A DNA stretch of 64,000 nt from Parapristionchus giblindavisi (lineage: Eukaryota; Nematoda; Chromadorea; Rhabditida; Diplogasteridae): positions 2,170,001-2,234,000 of the forward strand of contig CALSFV010000202.1 of NCBI GenBank assembly GCA_943737045.1. Reading direction: 5' to 3'. Each line of letters starts with the position of its first letter. The first letter of the stretch is position 1. Below are positions 33,438 through 44,146 of this stretch, in pieces. Under the pieces are notes generated by a model, which made no database searches, was not told the origin of the DNA, and worked only from the letters and a program-made list of their open reading frames with translations. A program made the translations under genes and the position numbers.

Positions 33438-33486
33438 ATGCCAAGGTTGTTGATATTTATAATAGGCATAACATTTATATCTAACC
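33438..33486 (+). pseudogene. Orphan signal-peptide exon at the palindrome edge
   Basis: An ATG opens a 16-residue hydrophobic leader (MPRLLIFIIGITFISN) that ends at a strong donor (GTAAGT). It looks like exon 1 of a secreted protein gene, similar in size to exon 1 of the transthyretin-like gene nearby. The palindrome starts 86 bp further on. The only near acceptor (TTTTCAG at about 33573) leads to a stop after a few codons. The rest of the gene may have been lost or displaced when the palindrome formed. Confidence 0.4.
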
Positions 33487-34271
33487 GTAAGTATACGGGA
33501 ACACGCATAGTGCACATGAAATTTTCCGCTTTATGAAACATTGAAGAATGTCTTCCTGACAAGAAACTTTTCAGAAGAGCTTTTTTGCTGAAGCTTGATC
33601 TTTGATGTTTGTCAACAAATTTTCAAACAATGGGCGAAAATAACAGTTTTCGACAGTTTTGCTTGGTTATTGAATTTCACTTGTTTATTTCTATGATAAG
33701 AACATAAATATCAAATTTTAAAAAAAAACTTGAAATGTGAATTTTCGTCCATTGTTTGAAAAATCGCGGACAAGATCAAAGATCAAGATACACAGATCAA
33801 AGATCAAAGGACAATTTGCCTCTATGTCTGCAGAAATTACTATAGTATTGATTACAAGATAGGAAGTGGTTCCGTCTTAGATCAGTGATAGAGGGGCCAG
33901 ATGACCAGACTAGATCGATGGGCAGAAACGCAGAGAGTCATCGCGCGCACTCACCTCGATATACCACCACTATTGAGACGGATGGAGGGCGGGGATAACA
34001 TCACTGAAAAACATTGAAAATTTTAAAAATAATAATTTTGATAAAATAATGATTCTAAATGACTCTAATAATTATCTTGGAACATATTTCGGTGTACATG
34101 TGGAAAATATGCAAAAATACTACTCCCTGCCGGACAGAAATTTATTTAGTTGATAAAGCAGAGTATGATGGTCGAACCAATAATTATGATACCCTGGATT
34201 CACGAATACCAGCAATAATATTGAGTAATGCATAGAATATTCGGTGGAGGAAGCCGATGTTATTGCTTGAC

Positions 34272-34405
34272 GCAGTTTTGCTTAGTTATTAAATTTCACT
34301 TGCTTATTTCTATGATAAGAACATAAATATGAAATATAAAAAAAACCTGAAATGTGAGTTTTCGTCCATTGTTTGAAAAATCGCGGACAAGATCAAAGAT
34401 CAAGA
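34272..34405 (+). repeat. 134-bp filler copy in the left palindrome arm
   Basis: This block closely repeats 33655-33788, about 0.5 kb to its left, in direct orientation. It is flanked by TTATTGCTTGAC on both sides (34260-34271 and 34406-34417). The right palindrome arm has a single copy of that 12-mer at the matching place and no filler, so this is a secondary event. Confidence 0.75.
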
Positions 34406-34677
34406 TTATTGCTTGACATGAGAAAATCCCTAAGATGGAATAACAATGAGAGATGCAATAGGAGAATGGTATGTACTATGTCAAAGATAGAAAAGAGTAA
34501 GAATAACAAAGATGCGAACATAGTTGGATATTCACTATTGATTAATAACGATTTGAAATGTGAAAGTGAATTGAAGTGTGAATATGCAAAAAAATGACTC
34601 TAATAAATCACTTGACACGGGCAAGGCCAGCTACACTGCCTGAGAAAAAAAGCAGAATGGATAATTAAGTTTAGCTA

Positions 34678-35934
34678 TTAGGTTGAGTCATAAGTCTTGT
34701 CGCATTTTGGAGGGGTATGTTTGTGTTATCACTGCTCAATCGTACGTTATCAATTACCCCGTCCGTTCTGGCAGTAAATAAGTCACTACTACTACTCTTT
34801 GAGCGCAGTAGTGGATTGTACCCACATCGAGTCTAGTAGCTGAAATGACTCTTCAATTCGTTCCCAGTTTTGTGCACATGTGACACGTCATGTTGTTTTC
34901 TTCCTATTTTAGCTCAAGGATCCCGATGTTCACATCCGTATGGCGGTAGTATACAACACTAAGGCCCCTAGTACGCGCACTGTGCAACATTGGTTCAAAC
35001 GCTTCGAAGAAGGGAGCACGATGTCAAAGTTCCGGACGCCCCCGAGCTGGACTTGGACGTGCTGGAGCATCACGTCCAAGCGGACACCTATGCTACCACC
35101 CGTGATATGGCGACGAGTCTTGGGGTAAGCCAACCCACCATCATTGGTTGCCTACAGGATCTTGGCAAGGTCCAGAATTTGGGTCGATGGTTACCCCACC
35201 AACTGTCGGACAAGCAGAAGGAAACCCGTGCGGACCAGTGTCTGAATCTAATTTTGTACGCTCGTACTACGGCTTGGATCGACAGGATCATGACTGGAGA
35301 TGAAAAGTGGATCCCTTACGACAACGTGGTCCCCCGGGCTTAGTGGGTCGATCGAGTTGAGCAGCCCAATTCCATCGCCAAATTCGAACTTCACCAGAAG
35401 AAGATCATACTGTCTGTGTGGTGGGTCAGAGGCGGTGTGGTTTATTGGGAGCTGTTCCAACAGGGGTCGACTATTACAGCCACGGTATACTCTCACCAAC
35501 TACAGACCCTGAAGTCTAAGGTCTCCTCCGTTCCCTGGCTGCACGACCGGATTCACTTCCAGCACGACAACGCCCGACGTCATCTGGCAAGGACGACAAA
35601 AAAGATCCTGTTAGACTTTGACTGGCACGTCGTCCCCACCCGCCGTACTCGCCCGACTTGGCTCCTAGCGATTACTGCTTGTTTTTTTTATGCAGCGCAC
35701 TCTCGGAGGAGTACACTTCAATAATCAGTGGGAGGTCGAAATCTGGCTGATCAACTACTTTGCCTCCTAGCAGCCGTCCTTCTGGGAGCACAGTATCCAC
35801 AAGCTACCCGAACTTTGGAGGAAGTATGTCGACGCAGATGACGCTTACTTTGATTGATTTGCTTTTGCCGAGATAGAGTTATTTAAATTTGTTTAAAGGT
35901 CCAAAAATGCGACAAGACTTATGACTCAACCTAA
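34678..35934 (+). mobile_element. Mariner element inside the left palindrome arm
   Basis: A 1257-bp element with inverted ends TTAGGTTGAGTCATAAGTCT and about 30 bp of near-perfect pairing, flanked by TA on both sides. Its length is normal for mariner. The matching place in the right arm (near 42440) reads TTAGCTAATTTACTG on the complementary strand, with a single TA and no element. Encodes one decayed transposase. Confidence 0.92.
34868..35865 (+). pseudogene. Mariner transposase, inactivated
   Basis: Recognisable transposase pieces in changing frames: helix-turn-helix TRDMATSLGVSQPTI (near 35098), catalytic GDEKWIPYDN (35299), HFQHDNARRH (near 35551) and YSPDLAPSDY (35646). The three catalytic aspartates are present, but a TAG stop at 35341 and a frameshift just before 35646 break the reading frame. 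A member of the same broad group as the transposase near 23620-24510, but clearly better preserved. Confidence 0.85.
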
Positions 35935-36562
35935 TAATTTACTGAGATGTGCATACAACATCGCTCATTTTTTGCAAAATCTTCTTTTTTTTGCGATTTT
36001 TTTAATGTTTTAAATTGACGCTTAATAACAGTATGATCATGGTAGATTCCATAACTACAGTAATCCATATCTCTATCAGATCTCAGTGACGGTATACTTA
36101 TAATTTATAATATTAGGTTAGTTTCAATGTGTATTATTGCTTTAGACAATTCGTGAAACTTTACACCATTTAGGCTACGAGTACTATAAATGTACTAAAA
36201 AGTATCAAAAATGATAACTACTGTTTGATACTGTAGTAATTTATCTCCGCGCTAGCTGTGTACTTTATAGTATCTCTAAGGTATGCATTCACAACCAGCT
36301 TTGAAGTACTCTCACTTTTTCGTATTATAGTTTTGATCTACTTCAGTAGTCGTCTGTTACTGTTTCTATCATTATATTGAATAAATAATAAAACATATTG
36401 AGCAACGCAGTGTTTCTATAAGTTGCACTGAACATGTTTATGGTAATTTTAAAGTTAAAGTCAGTTCAAGCAAGCAAAAGTTCATAAAATCGATGAAATG
36501 ATCTCGTCCCTGCTTATACACCGATAGGTAGCTCCGCCCATTTCTGATTAACCATACCTATA

Positions 36563-38295
36563 TGAGAGGAATCGCGAGAAAATCGACCGTTTCGGAGGGT
36601 CCGCGGACATAGAAAATTCGACCCCCTGAAAAATTCAGATTAAGTACTTTGAACGATGCTCTATCGAACTGCGTTGGCCGAATTTGCATATCTGCTCTCA
36701 TTTTCGAGTAGCGGTAGGTCAAAGTTGGCAGGTACGGTATTTTTGGCTCGAGTGTGCGTCAGAAAAATGATCATAACTCCGTTCAAAATAATGATAGACA
36801 ATTTTTCAAAAAAAGCATCGAAAGAGGAGATCTTGGGCAACATTTCCCACTTGATGACGTCATTTGTCGACCATGCGCCGGTGCGGGGCGGTCGGGTTTA
36901 TGAAAAAGTGACGTAACTTTCCTAATCGGAAAAAGTGAACTTTGCTTCTATGCGCGTTTTGTTGCATCCATATGTGTCTAAAAATGACCCAAGTTTCAGA
37001 GGATTTGAGAAATGCAAAAAAAAAAGCGTTGATTTTAGTGACGCGACCTCGGACCTGACAGTGGAAAGAACGGCTTATTCCTTTATCAAGAGACAGCAAA
37101 GGTGCTTAAATGACTCAAAAACATTCAAAAAAAAAACATTAAGAGCTCAAAATACCCATATATGACAGTTATTTGAAACACAAAATCACCGAGTTCCGAA
37201 AAATTTGAAAAAAACCATATTTTGCTTTTCCACGTGGAAAAAACGTCTCAGTAATGTTAATTAATCTTTATAATATTTCTTATGGTGTTTTTAGAGCGGT
37301 ACCTCTTTACCTCTTTACATTTACCACCGAGCGGGTTCGAACCCCGGTTCGATCCAAATCTTTTGCTGATTTTTACAGACACAGAAAACTTGTTCCAAGT
37401 TATTTTTTCGTGATAAGAATGATGAAACAAGTTGTTTTGAGTCATTCTGAGCTGGAAAACGTTCATTTTATGGCAACACATCGCGCGGAGTTGGGGCGCG
37501 CGCGTGTAATCTCGATGGCGGATATCTCGGCTCTAAGAGCAGGTAGGCCTTCACTTCCAAAAACATAAATGTTCAAAAACATTATAAGAAATATTATAAA
37601 GATTAATTAACATTACTGAGACGTTTTTTCCACGTGGAAAAGCAAAATATGGTTTTTTTCAAATTTTTCGGAACTCGGTGATTTTGTGTTTCAAATAACT
37701 GTCATATATGGGTATTTTGAGCTCTTAATGTTTTTTTTGAATGTTTTTGAGTCATTTAAGCACCTTTGCTGTCTCTTGATAAAGGAATAATCCGTTCTTT
37801 CCACTGTCAGGTCCGAGGTCGCGTCACTAAAATCAACGCTTTTTTTTTTTTGCATTTCTCAAATCCTCTGAAACTTGGGTCATTTTTAGACACATATGGA
37901 TGCAACAAAACGCGCATAGAAGCAAAGTTCACTTTTTCCGATTAGGAAAGTTACGTCACTTTTTCATAAACCCGACCGCCCCGCACCGGCGCATGGTCGA
38001 CAAATGACGTCATCAACTGGGAAATGTTGCCCAAATTCTCCTCTTTCGATCCTTTTTTTGAAAAAGTGTCTATCCTTATTTTGAACGGAGTTATGATCAT
38101 TTTTCTGACGCACACTCGAGCCAAAAATACCGTACCTGCCAACTTTGAGCTACCGTAACTCGAAAATGAGAGCAGATATGCAAATTCGGCTAACGCAGTT
38201 CGATAGAGCATCGTTCAAAGTACTTAATCTGAATTTTTCAGGGGGTCGAAATTTCTATGTCCGGGGGGTGGTCGAACCTCTGGCGATTCCTCTCA
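36563..38295. mobile_element. Foldback element of 1.73 kb with TA target duplication
   Basis: Ends TGAGAGGAATCG and its complement are followed inward by about 0.7 kb arms (36563-37290 and 37560-38295) that are almost perfect inverted copies, with a central spacer of about 270 bp. TA is duplicated outside the ends. The right palindrome arm near 41815 shows the undisturbed site (CACTATATAGGTATGG). The spacer contains an intact Pol III B-box-like GGGTTCGAACCCC near 37333. The 86-codon frames in both arms mirror one another and do not resemble any protein. Confidence 0.88.
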
Positions 38296-39409
38296 TATAG
38301 TGATTCAGATTCCGCCCATTTAACTTCGCGGGCTTGGACACCGATTGCAAACACCAAGCTCCCCAAAATCTTTATTAATTTTAGAATGCAGTCGTTGTGT
38401 GAAGTCTTCTAGGAAATGTTCACACTCCAACGCTGTCCATCCATCTTCAGACATCCTTTGAGTAGATTTGTCATCTCACGACGAAGATGACAACCTTCCT
38501 CGGATGACATCATCGATGAAGTTGATGAAGAAGATTCGGCTAATATAATGAAAAATCATTATATACACTTTTCTTAATAAGAATAGCAAAATAAGATCTG
38601 ATTAATGGATAATAATAGTTTATGATATAAAAGGTGTGGAGTTTAAAATTTTCAAAAAGCAAGGACATCTTATTTTCTCATTTTTATGCATTTTGAATAC
38701 GATATGGGAGGAAAGTCATGCACCTTCCACGGTAGAACATCCGCTAGAAATTGAGCTCCCCCTCCTAAGCCATCAGATCCAGAATCCATGAGTCGTTGAA
38801 TCGGGTTGGACGAGAGCTTTATCAGCCTTCATAGATAAAGGATCACGAAGAGCTGCATTATCTGAAAAGGACTCTAAACAATTTAGAAAGGACGTGGAAC
38901 GTTCAAAGAAAGCAAAGACACGATAGAGCAAAGATCAAAGATCAACTTAGAAGAGATGAGGGAAATACAGCAGGACCTAAAACTACCATTACACTTAGCT
39001 CTCTGTAAATCGATTTCGTGTATACTATGGGTTTATCCCTCGGAATAAGGAACCATCACTGATGATTTTTACCAAATTCACTCTGGCAATGAGATTACTA
39101 AAGATTCTACACACATAATGTGCCATCAAATAATTGAAAGATGAAATAAATCGATAATGTTTATCAACTATCTATCTTAATCCTCATCGTAATCCACAAC
39201 TATAGATCCAAACAATAAGGTAAATCGATTGATCTTCCATACACGTATCGACGGTACTATACTAAGCCGCTCACAAAGTGACCTTGCTCATTGCTTATTA
39301 ATGAGAATGTACAGAGGAATAAACTGGGGGTACGGTATAAGGGAAGAAATATGGTAAGCGAGTGATGACGTCTTGGGGGTATGAGGGCTAATACAGGACA
39401 CTCAAGAAA

Positions 39410-40120
39410 AAAAAGTGAAATGCTAAACTAATCTGTCCACGAAACCATACCCAGCCGTACAAGGAGTAAACCCGGTGAGTCATATAAATTCCTCAAAACC
39501 GGGAGTACCACATGAAGGGACGCTACGGAACCATAAGACAGAAGACCAACTAACTAAACAACTAAGATCGGAATGTTCGGTACGGCTATTGTGGGGTAGG
39601 ATACAGTACCTCTCTGATCAAACGGACGTATCCGTGTGAAGATGAACGACGCAGCATCATTCATCGTTAGCATAGTTGTTGAGCGAAAGAAGTCGAGAGA
39701 CAGCTAGACAATCGTGGAAGATGTAGTTCAGCCAATGAGAAATGAAGACGGGCATGTGGGATAATACGACCAACTATAATGGCAGGAATAATGTCTTATA
39801 TATGGAAACCTACTTCAGGTGTGTATGATGGCTAATACAGTATACTCTTGTACTAATAAAGGATACTCATGAGAAAAAGTGAAATGCTACACTAATCTGT
39901 CCACGAAACAATACCCATCCGTACATGTAGTAAACCCGGTGAGCCACATAAATTGCTCAAAACCGGGAGTACCCCATGAACGGACATTCCAGGCTACGGA
40001 ACCGTAAGACAGAGGACTAATTAACTAAACAACTAAGATCAGAAAGATCGATGCGGCTATTGTGGGATGGGATACGGTACCTCTCTGATCAAACGGACGT
40101 ATCCGTGTGTAGATGAAGGA
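39410..40120. repeat. Direct repeat pair near the palindrome centre
   Basis: A unit of about 230 bp starting with AGTGAAATGCTA, and containing AACCCGGTGAG and CAAACGGACGTATCC, occurs at about 39413-39650 and again at about 39875-40115 in direct orientation, with scattered differences. Its inverted copy lies at about 40445-40685. The inner copy forms most of the palindrome's loop. Confidence 0.75.
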
Positions 40121-42475
40121 CGCAGCAATATGTAGATGATAGACAACATGACGCAGCAACATGTAGGCTCCATGTACGGCTGGGTATGGTTTCGTGGACA
40201 GATTAGTGTAGCATTTCACTTTTTCGCATGGGTATCCTTTATTAGTACACGAGTGTACTATATTAGCCATCATACACACCTGGAGTAGGTTTCCATATAT
40301 AAGACATTATTCCTGCCATTATAGTTGGTCGTATTATCCCACATGCCCGTCTTCATTTCTCATTGGCTGAACTACATCTTCCACGATTGTCTAGCTGTCT
40401 CTCGACTTCTTTCGCTCAACAACTATGCTAACGATGCATGATGCTGCGTCGTTCATCTTCACACGGATACGTCCGTTTGATCAGAGAGGTACTGTATCCT
40501 ACCCCACAATAGCCGTACCGAACATTCCGATCTTAGTTGTTTAGTTAGTTGGTCTTCTGTCTTACTGTTCCGTAGCGTCCCTTCATGTGGTGCTCCCGGT
40601 TTTGAGGAATTATATGACTCACCGGGTTTACTCCTTGTACGGCTGGGTATGGTTTCGTGGACAGATTAGTTTAGCATTTCACTTTTTTTCTTGAGTGTCC
40701 TGTATTAGCCCTCATATCCCCAAGACGTCATCACTCGCTTACCATATTTCTTCCCTTATACCGTACCCCCAGTTTATTCCTCTGTACATTCTCATTAATA
40801 AGCAATGAGCAAGGTCACTTTGTGAGCGGCTTAGTATAGTACCGTGGATACGTGTATGGAAGATCAATCGATTTACCTTATTGTTTGGATCGATGGTTGT
40901 GGATAACGATGAGGATTAAGATAGATAGTTGATAAACATTATCGATTAGAATGGTTACGCCAGCATATTTCATCTTTCAATTATTTGATGGCACATTATG
41001 TGTGTAGAATCTTTAGTAATCTCATTGCCAGAGTGAATTTGGTAAAAATCATCAGTGATGGTTCCTTATTCCGAGGGATAAACCCATAGTATACACGAAA
41101 TCGATTTACAGAGAGCTAAGTGTAATGGTAGTTTTAGGTCCTGCTGTATTTCCCTCATCTCTTCTAAGTTGATCTTTGATCTTTGCTCTATCGTGTCTTT
41201 GCTTTCTTTGAACGTTCCACGTCCTTTCTAAATTGTTTAGAGTCCTTTTCAGATAATGCAGCTCTTCGTGATCCTTTATCTATGAAGGCTGATAAAGCTC
41301 TCGTCCAACCCGATTCAACGACTCATGGATTATGGATCTGATGGCTTAGGAGGGGGAGCTCAATTTCTAGCGGATGTTCTACCGTGGAAGGTGCATGACT
41401 TTCCTCCCATATCGTATTCAAAATGTATAAAAATGAGAAAATAAGATGTCCTTTCTTTTTGAAAATTTTAAACTCCACACCTTTTATATCCTAAACTATT
41501 ATTATCCATTAATGTGATCTTATTTTGTTATTCTTATTAAGAAAAGTGTCTATAATGATTTTTCATTATATTAGCCGAATCTTCTTCATCAACTTCATCG
41601 ATGATGTCATCCGAGGAAGGTTGTCATCTTCGTCGTGAGATGACAAATCTACTCAACGGATGTCTGAAGATGGATGGACAGCGTTGGAGTGTGAACATTT
41701 CCTAGAAGACCTCACACATAGACTGCATTCTAAAATGAATAAAGATTTTGGGGAGCTTGGTGTCATCGGTGTCCAAGCCCGCGAAGTTAAATGGGCGGAA
41801 TCTGAATCACTATATAGGTATGGTTAATCAGAAATGGGCGGAGCTACCTATCGGTGTATAAGCAGGGACGAGATCATTTCATCGATTTTATGAACTTTTG
41901 CTTTATTTTGCTTGAACTGACTTTAACTTTTAAATTACCATAAACATGTTCAGTGCAACTTATAAAAACACTGCTTTGCCCAATATGTTTTATTATTTAT
42001 TCAATATAATGATAGAAACAGTAACTGACGACCACTGAAGTAGATCAAAACTATAATACAAAAAAAGTGAGAGTACTTCAAAGCTGGTTGTCAATGCATA
42101 CCTTAGAGATACTATAAAGTACACAGCTAGCGCGGAGATAAATTACTACAGTATCAAACAGTAGTTATCATTTTTGATACTTTTTAGTACATTTATAGTA
42201 CTCGTAGCCTAAATGGTGTAAAGTTTAACGAATTGTCTAAAGCAATAATACACATTGAAACTAACCTAATATTATAAATTATAAGTATACCGTCACTGAG
42301 ATCTGATAGAGATATGGATTACTGTAGTTATGGAATCTACCATGATCATACTGTTATTAAGCGTCAATTTAAAACATTAAAAAATCGCAAAAAGAAGATT
42401 TTGCAAAAAATGAGCGATGTTGTATGCACATCTCAGTAAATTAGCTAAACTTAATTATCCATTCTGCTTATTTTC

Positions 42476-42931
42476 TCAGGCAGTGTAGCTGGCCTTGCCC
42501 GTGTCAAGTGATTTATTAGAGTCATTTTTTACATATTCACACTTCAATTCACTTTCACATTTCAAATCGTTATTAATCAATAGTGAATATCGAACTATGT
42601 TCGCATCTTTGTTATTCATACTCTTTTCTATCTTTGACATAGTACATACCATTCTCCTATTGCATCTCTCATTGTAATTCCATCTTAGTGATTTTCTCAT
42701 GTCAAGCAATAACATCGGCTTCCTCCACCGAATATTAAATGCATTACACAATACTATTGCTGGTATTCGTGAATCCAGGGTATCATAATTATTGGTTCGA
42801 CCATCATACTCTGCTTTATCAACTAAATAAATTTCTGTCCGGCAGGGAGGAGTACTCTTTATTTTCGCATATTTTTCTACATTTACATCGAAATATGTTC
42901 CAAGATATTTATTAGAGTCATTTAGAATCAT
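42476..42931 (-). CDS. 151-codon open frame in the right palindrome arm
   Basis: The right arm carries an uninterrupted frame from ATG to stop, hydrophilic and rich in Asn, Lys and Asp, with a CRTEIYLVDKAEYDGR block and several cysteines (ERCNRRMVC, KCESELKCEY). The left arm carries the same sequence (about 34055-34640), but it is disrupted by small changes and by the 134-bp filler. I do not recognise the protein. It may be a fragment of a captured gene or chance. No splice sites, promoter or second exon could be tied to it. Confidence 0.25.
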   Translation of the reverse strand: MILNDSNKYLGTYFDVNVEKYAKIKSTPPCRTEIYLVDKAEYDGRTNNYDTLDSRIPAIVLCNAFNIRWRKPMLLLDMRKSLRWNYNERCNRRMVCTMSKIEKSMNNKDANIVRYSLLINNDLKCESELKCEYVKNDSNKSLDTGKASYTA

Positions 42932-43394
42932 TAATTTATCAAAATTATTGTTTTTTTTAAAATTTTAATGTTTTTGTTCAGTGAAGTTATCCCCGCCCGC
43001 CACCCGTCCTAATAGTGGTTGTATATCGAGGTGAATGCGCCCCATCGATCTCGTCTGTTCATCTGGCCACTCTATCACTGATCTAGCACTGAAACGGAAC
43101 CACTTCCTATCTTGTAATCAATACAAAGTCATTTCTGCAGATATATACGCAAATTGTCCTTTGCTCTTTGATCGTTGTATCTTGATCTTTGATCTTGTCC
43201 ATCGATTTTTCAAACAATGGACGAAAACTTACATTACAATTTTTTTTTAAATTGATATTTATGTTCTTATCATAGAAATAAACAAGTGAAATTCAATAAC
43301 TAAGCAAAACTGTCGAAAACTGTTATTTTCGCCCATTGTTTGAAAATTTGTTGACAAAGATCAAAGATCAAACTTCAGCAAAAAAGCTCTTCTG

Positions 43395-44146
43395 GGCATC
43401 TCTATCATATATACTAAAAAGTAGTAGCTAAAAAAATACATGAAGCAGACGAAAATAAAAAAAAAGTTGAATAGTAGAGAAATCGTTCATTCCATCGATG
43501 GTCTCCTGGCTGAATCGATGACAACATCTTGTATCAGAGAAAAACATTTGTAAAAATATATATTATAACTACATATACCATTCTCAATATAAAATGATTC
43601 TGCAAATGTAAATTTTTGAAAAAAGATTTATATTTCCGTCAATCAATAAGACTTGTGATTGACACGATATGAAAAGATGACAATTCTTGAATTTCCTGGG
43701 ATCTCGAAATTGATTGACAGTTTGCTTCATGTGAGGTTCAAGATACACGTCAAACAATTTTTTAAAGTTTCAAAACTAGCAACTTATTTTGCTTTTCAGT
43801 TGAAAAACAGTGAATTTGAATCAACATAGTAAAGTTAAATCAGTATGAAAGACTACTCTTAATGTAATCAATGCAGAATGTGAAACAATTATTCTGAGGC
43901 GATATGCTCTAAACCGTTCAAAGATGTTCGTCGTACTATCCTTATCATTGTTCACTAAATTTTGATGGAATAAACGATTAAATATTTTAAACAATCGATT
44001 GAATTCGATATTGAAATTTGAAATTGCACAAGATATATTATGATTGGCATGAAGCTGATAGATAAGTGACACATTGGAGTAATCCTTATCTCTTCTACTA
44101 GTATAAAAGAGATACAATGTCATGATATCTTCACCATTCCATCAGG
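43395..44146 (+). promoter_or_regulatory. Vitellogenin gene promoter region
   Basis: A TATAAAA box lies at 44102-44108, 39 bp before the ATG. Upstream are motifs that match the C. elegans vitellogenin promoter elements VPE1 (TGTCAAT, seen on the minus strand at 43658-43664 and 43713-43719) and GATA/VPE2-type sites: TGATAA at 43942-43947 (minus), CTGATAGATAAG at 44055-44066, and CTTATC at 44085-44090. In C. elegans such sites bind the intestinal GATA factor ELT-2. The spacing from the right palindrome end leaves about 750 bp of promoter. Confidence 0.65.

Larger units (their letters stand above)
33572..43394. repeat. Giant imperfect palindrome (foldback)
   Basis: Sequence from 33572 (CAGAAGAGCTTTTTTGCTGA) returns as its reverse complement ending at 43394. 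The correspondence continues inward: 36480-36560 with 41815-41895, 38330-38560 with 41550-41785, 38900-39400 with 40680-41190, and 39820-39945 with 40165-40280. The centre lies near 40050. The right arm is about 3.3 kb. The left arm is 6.4 kb because it carries a mariner (34678-35934), a smaller foldback (36563-38295) and a 134-bp filler. No transposase belongs to the palindrome itself, and no clear target duplication was found. It may be a large foldback transposon or an inverted duplication. Confidence 0.9.

Noticed and set aside
36656..36916. 86-codon frame repeated at 37951-38211 on the other strand
   Set aside because: The two are inverted copies inside the foldback arms. The similarity reflects the palindrome, not protein conservation.
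37333..37345. Possible intact tRNA gene at a perfect B-box
   Set aside because: No A-box at proper spacing and no cloverleaf pairing; treated as a SINE-like remnant.
38700..41400. Regularly spaced repeats as a CRISPR-like array
   Set aside because: The repeats are long, diverged and arranged as inverted and direct copies in a nematode palindrome; they are not short direct repeats with unique spacers.
43821..44123. 100-codon frame on the minus strand in the vitellogenin promoter
   Set aside because: AT-rich sequence with no recognisable content, overlapping promoter motifs and the TATA box.
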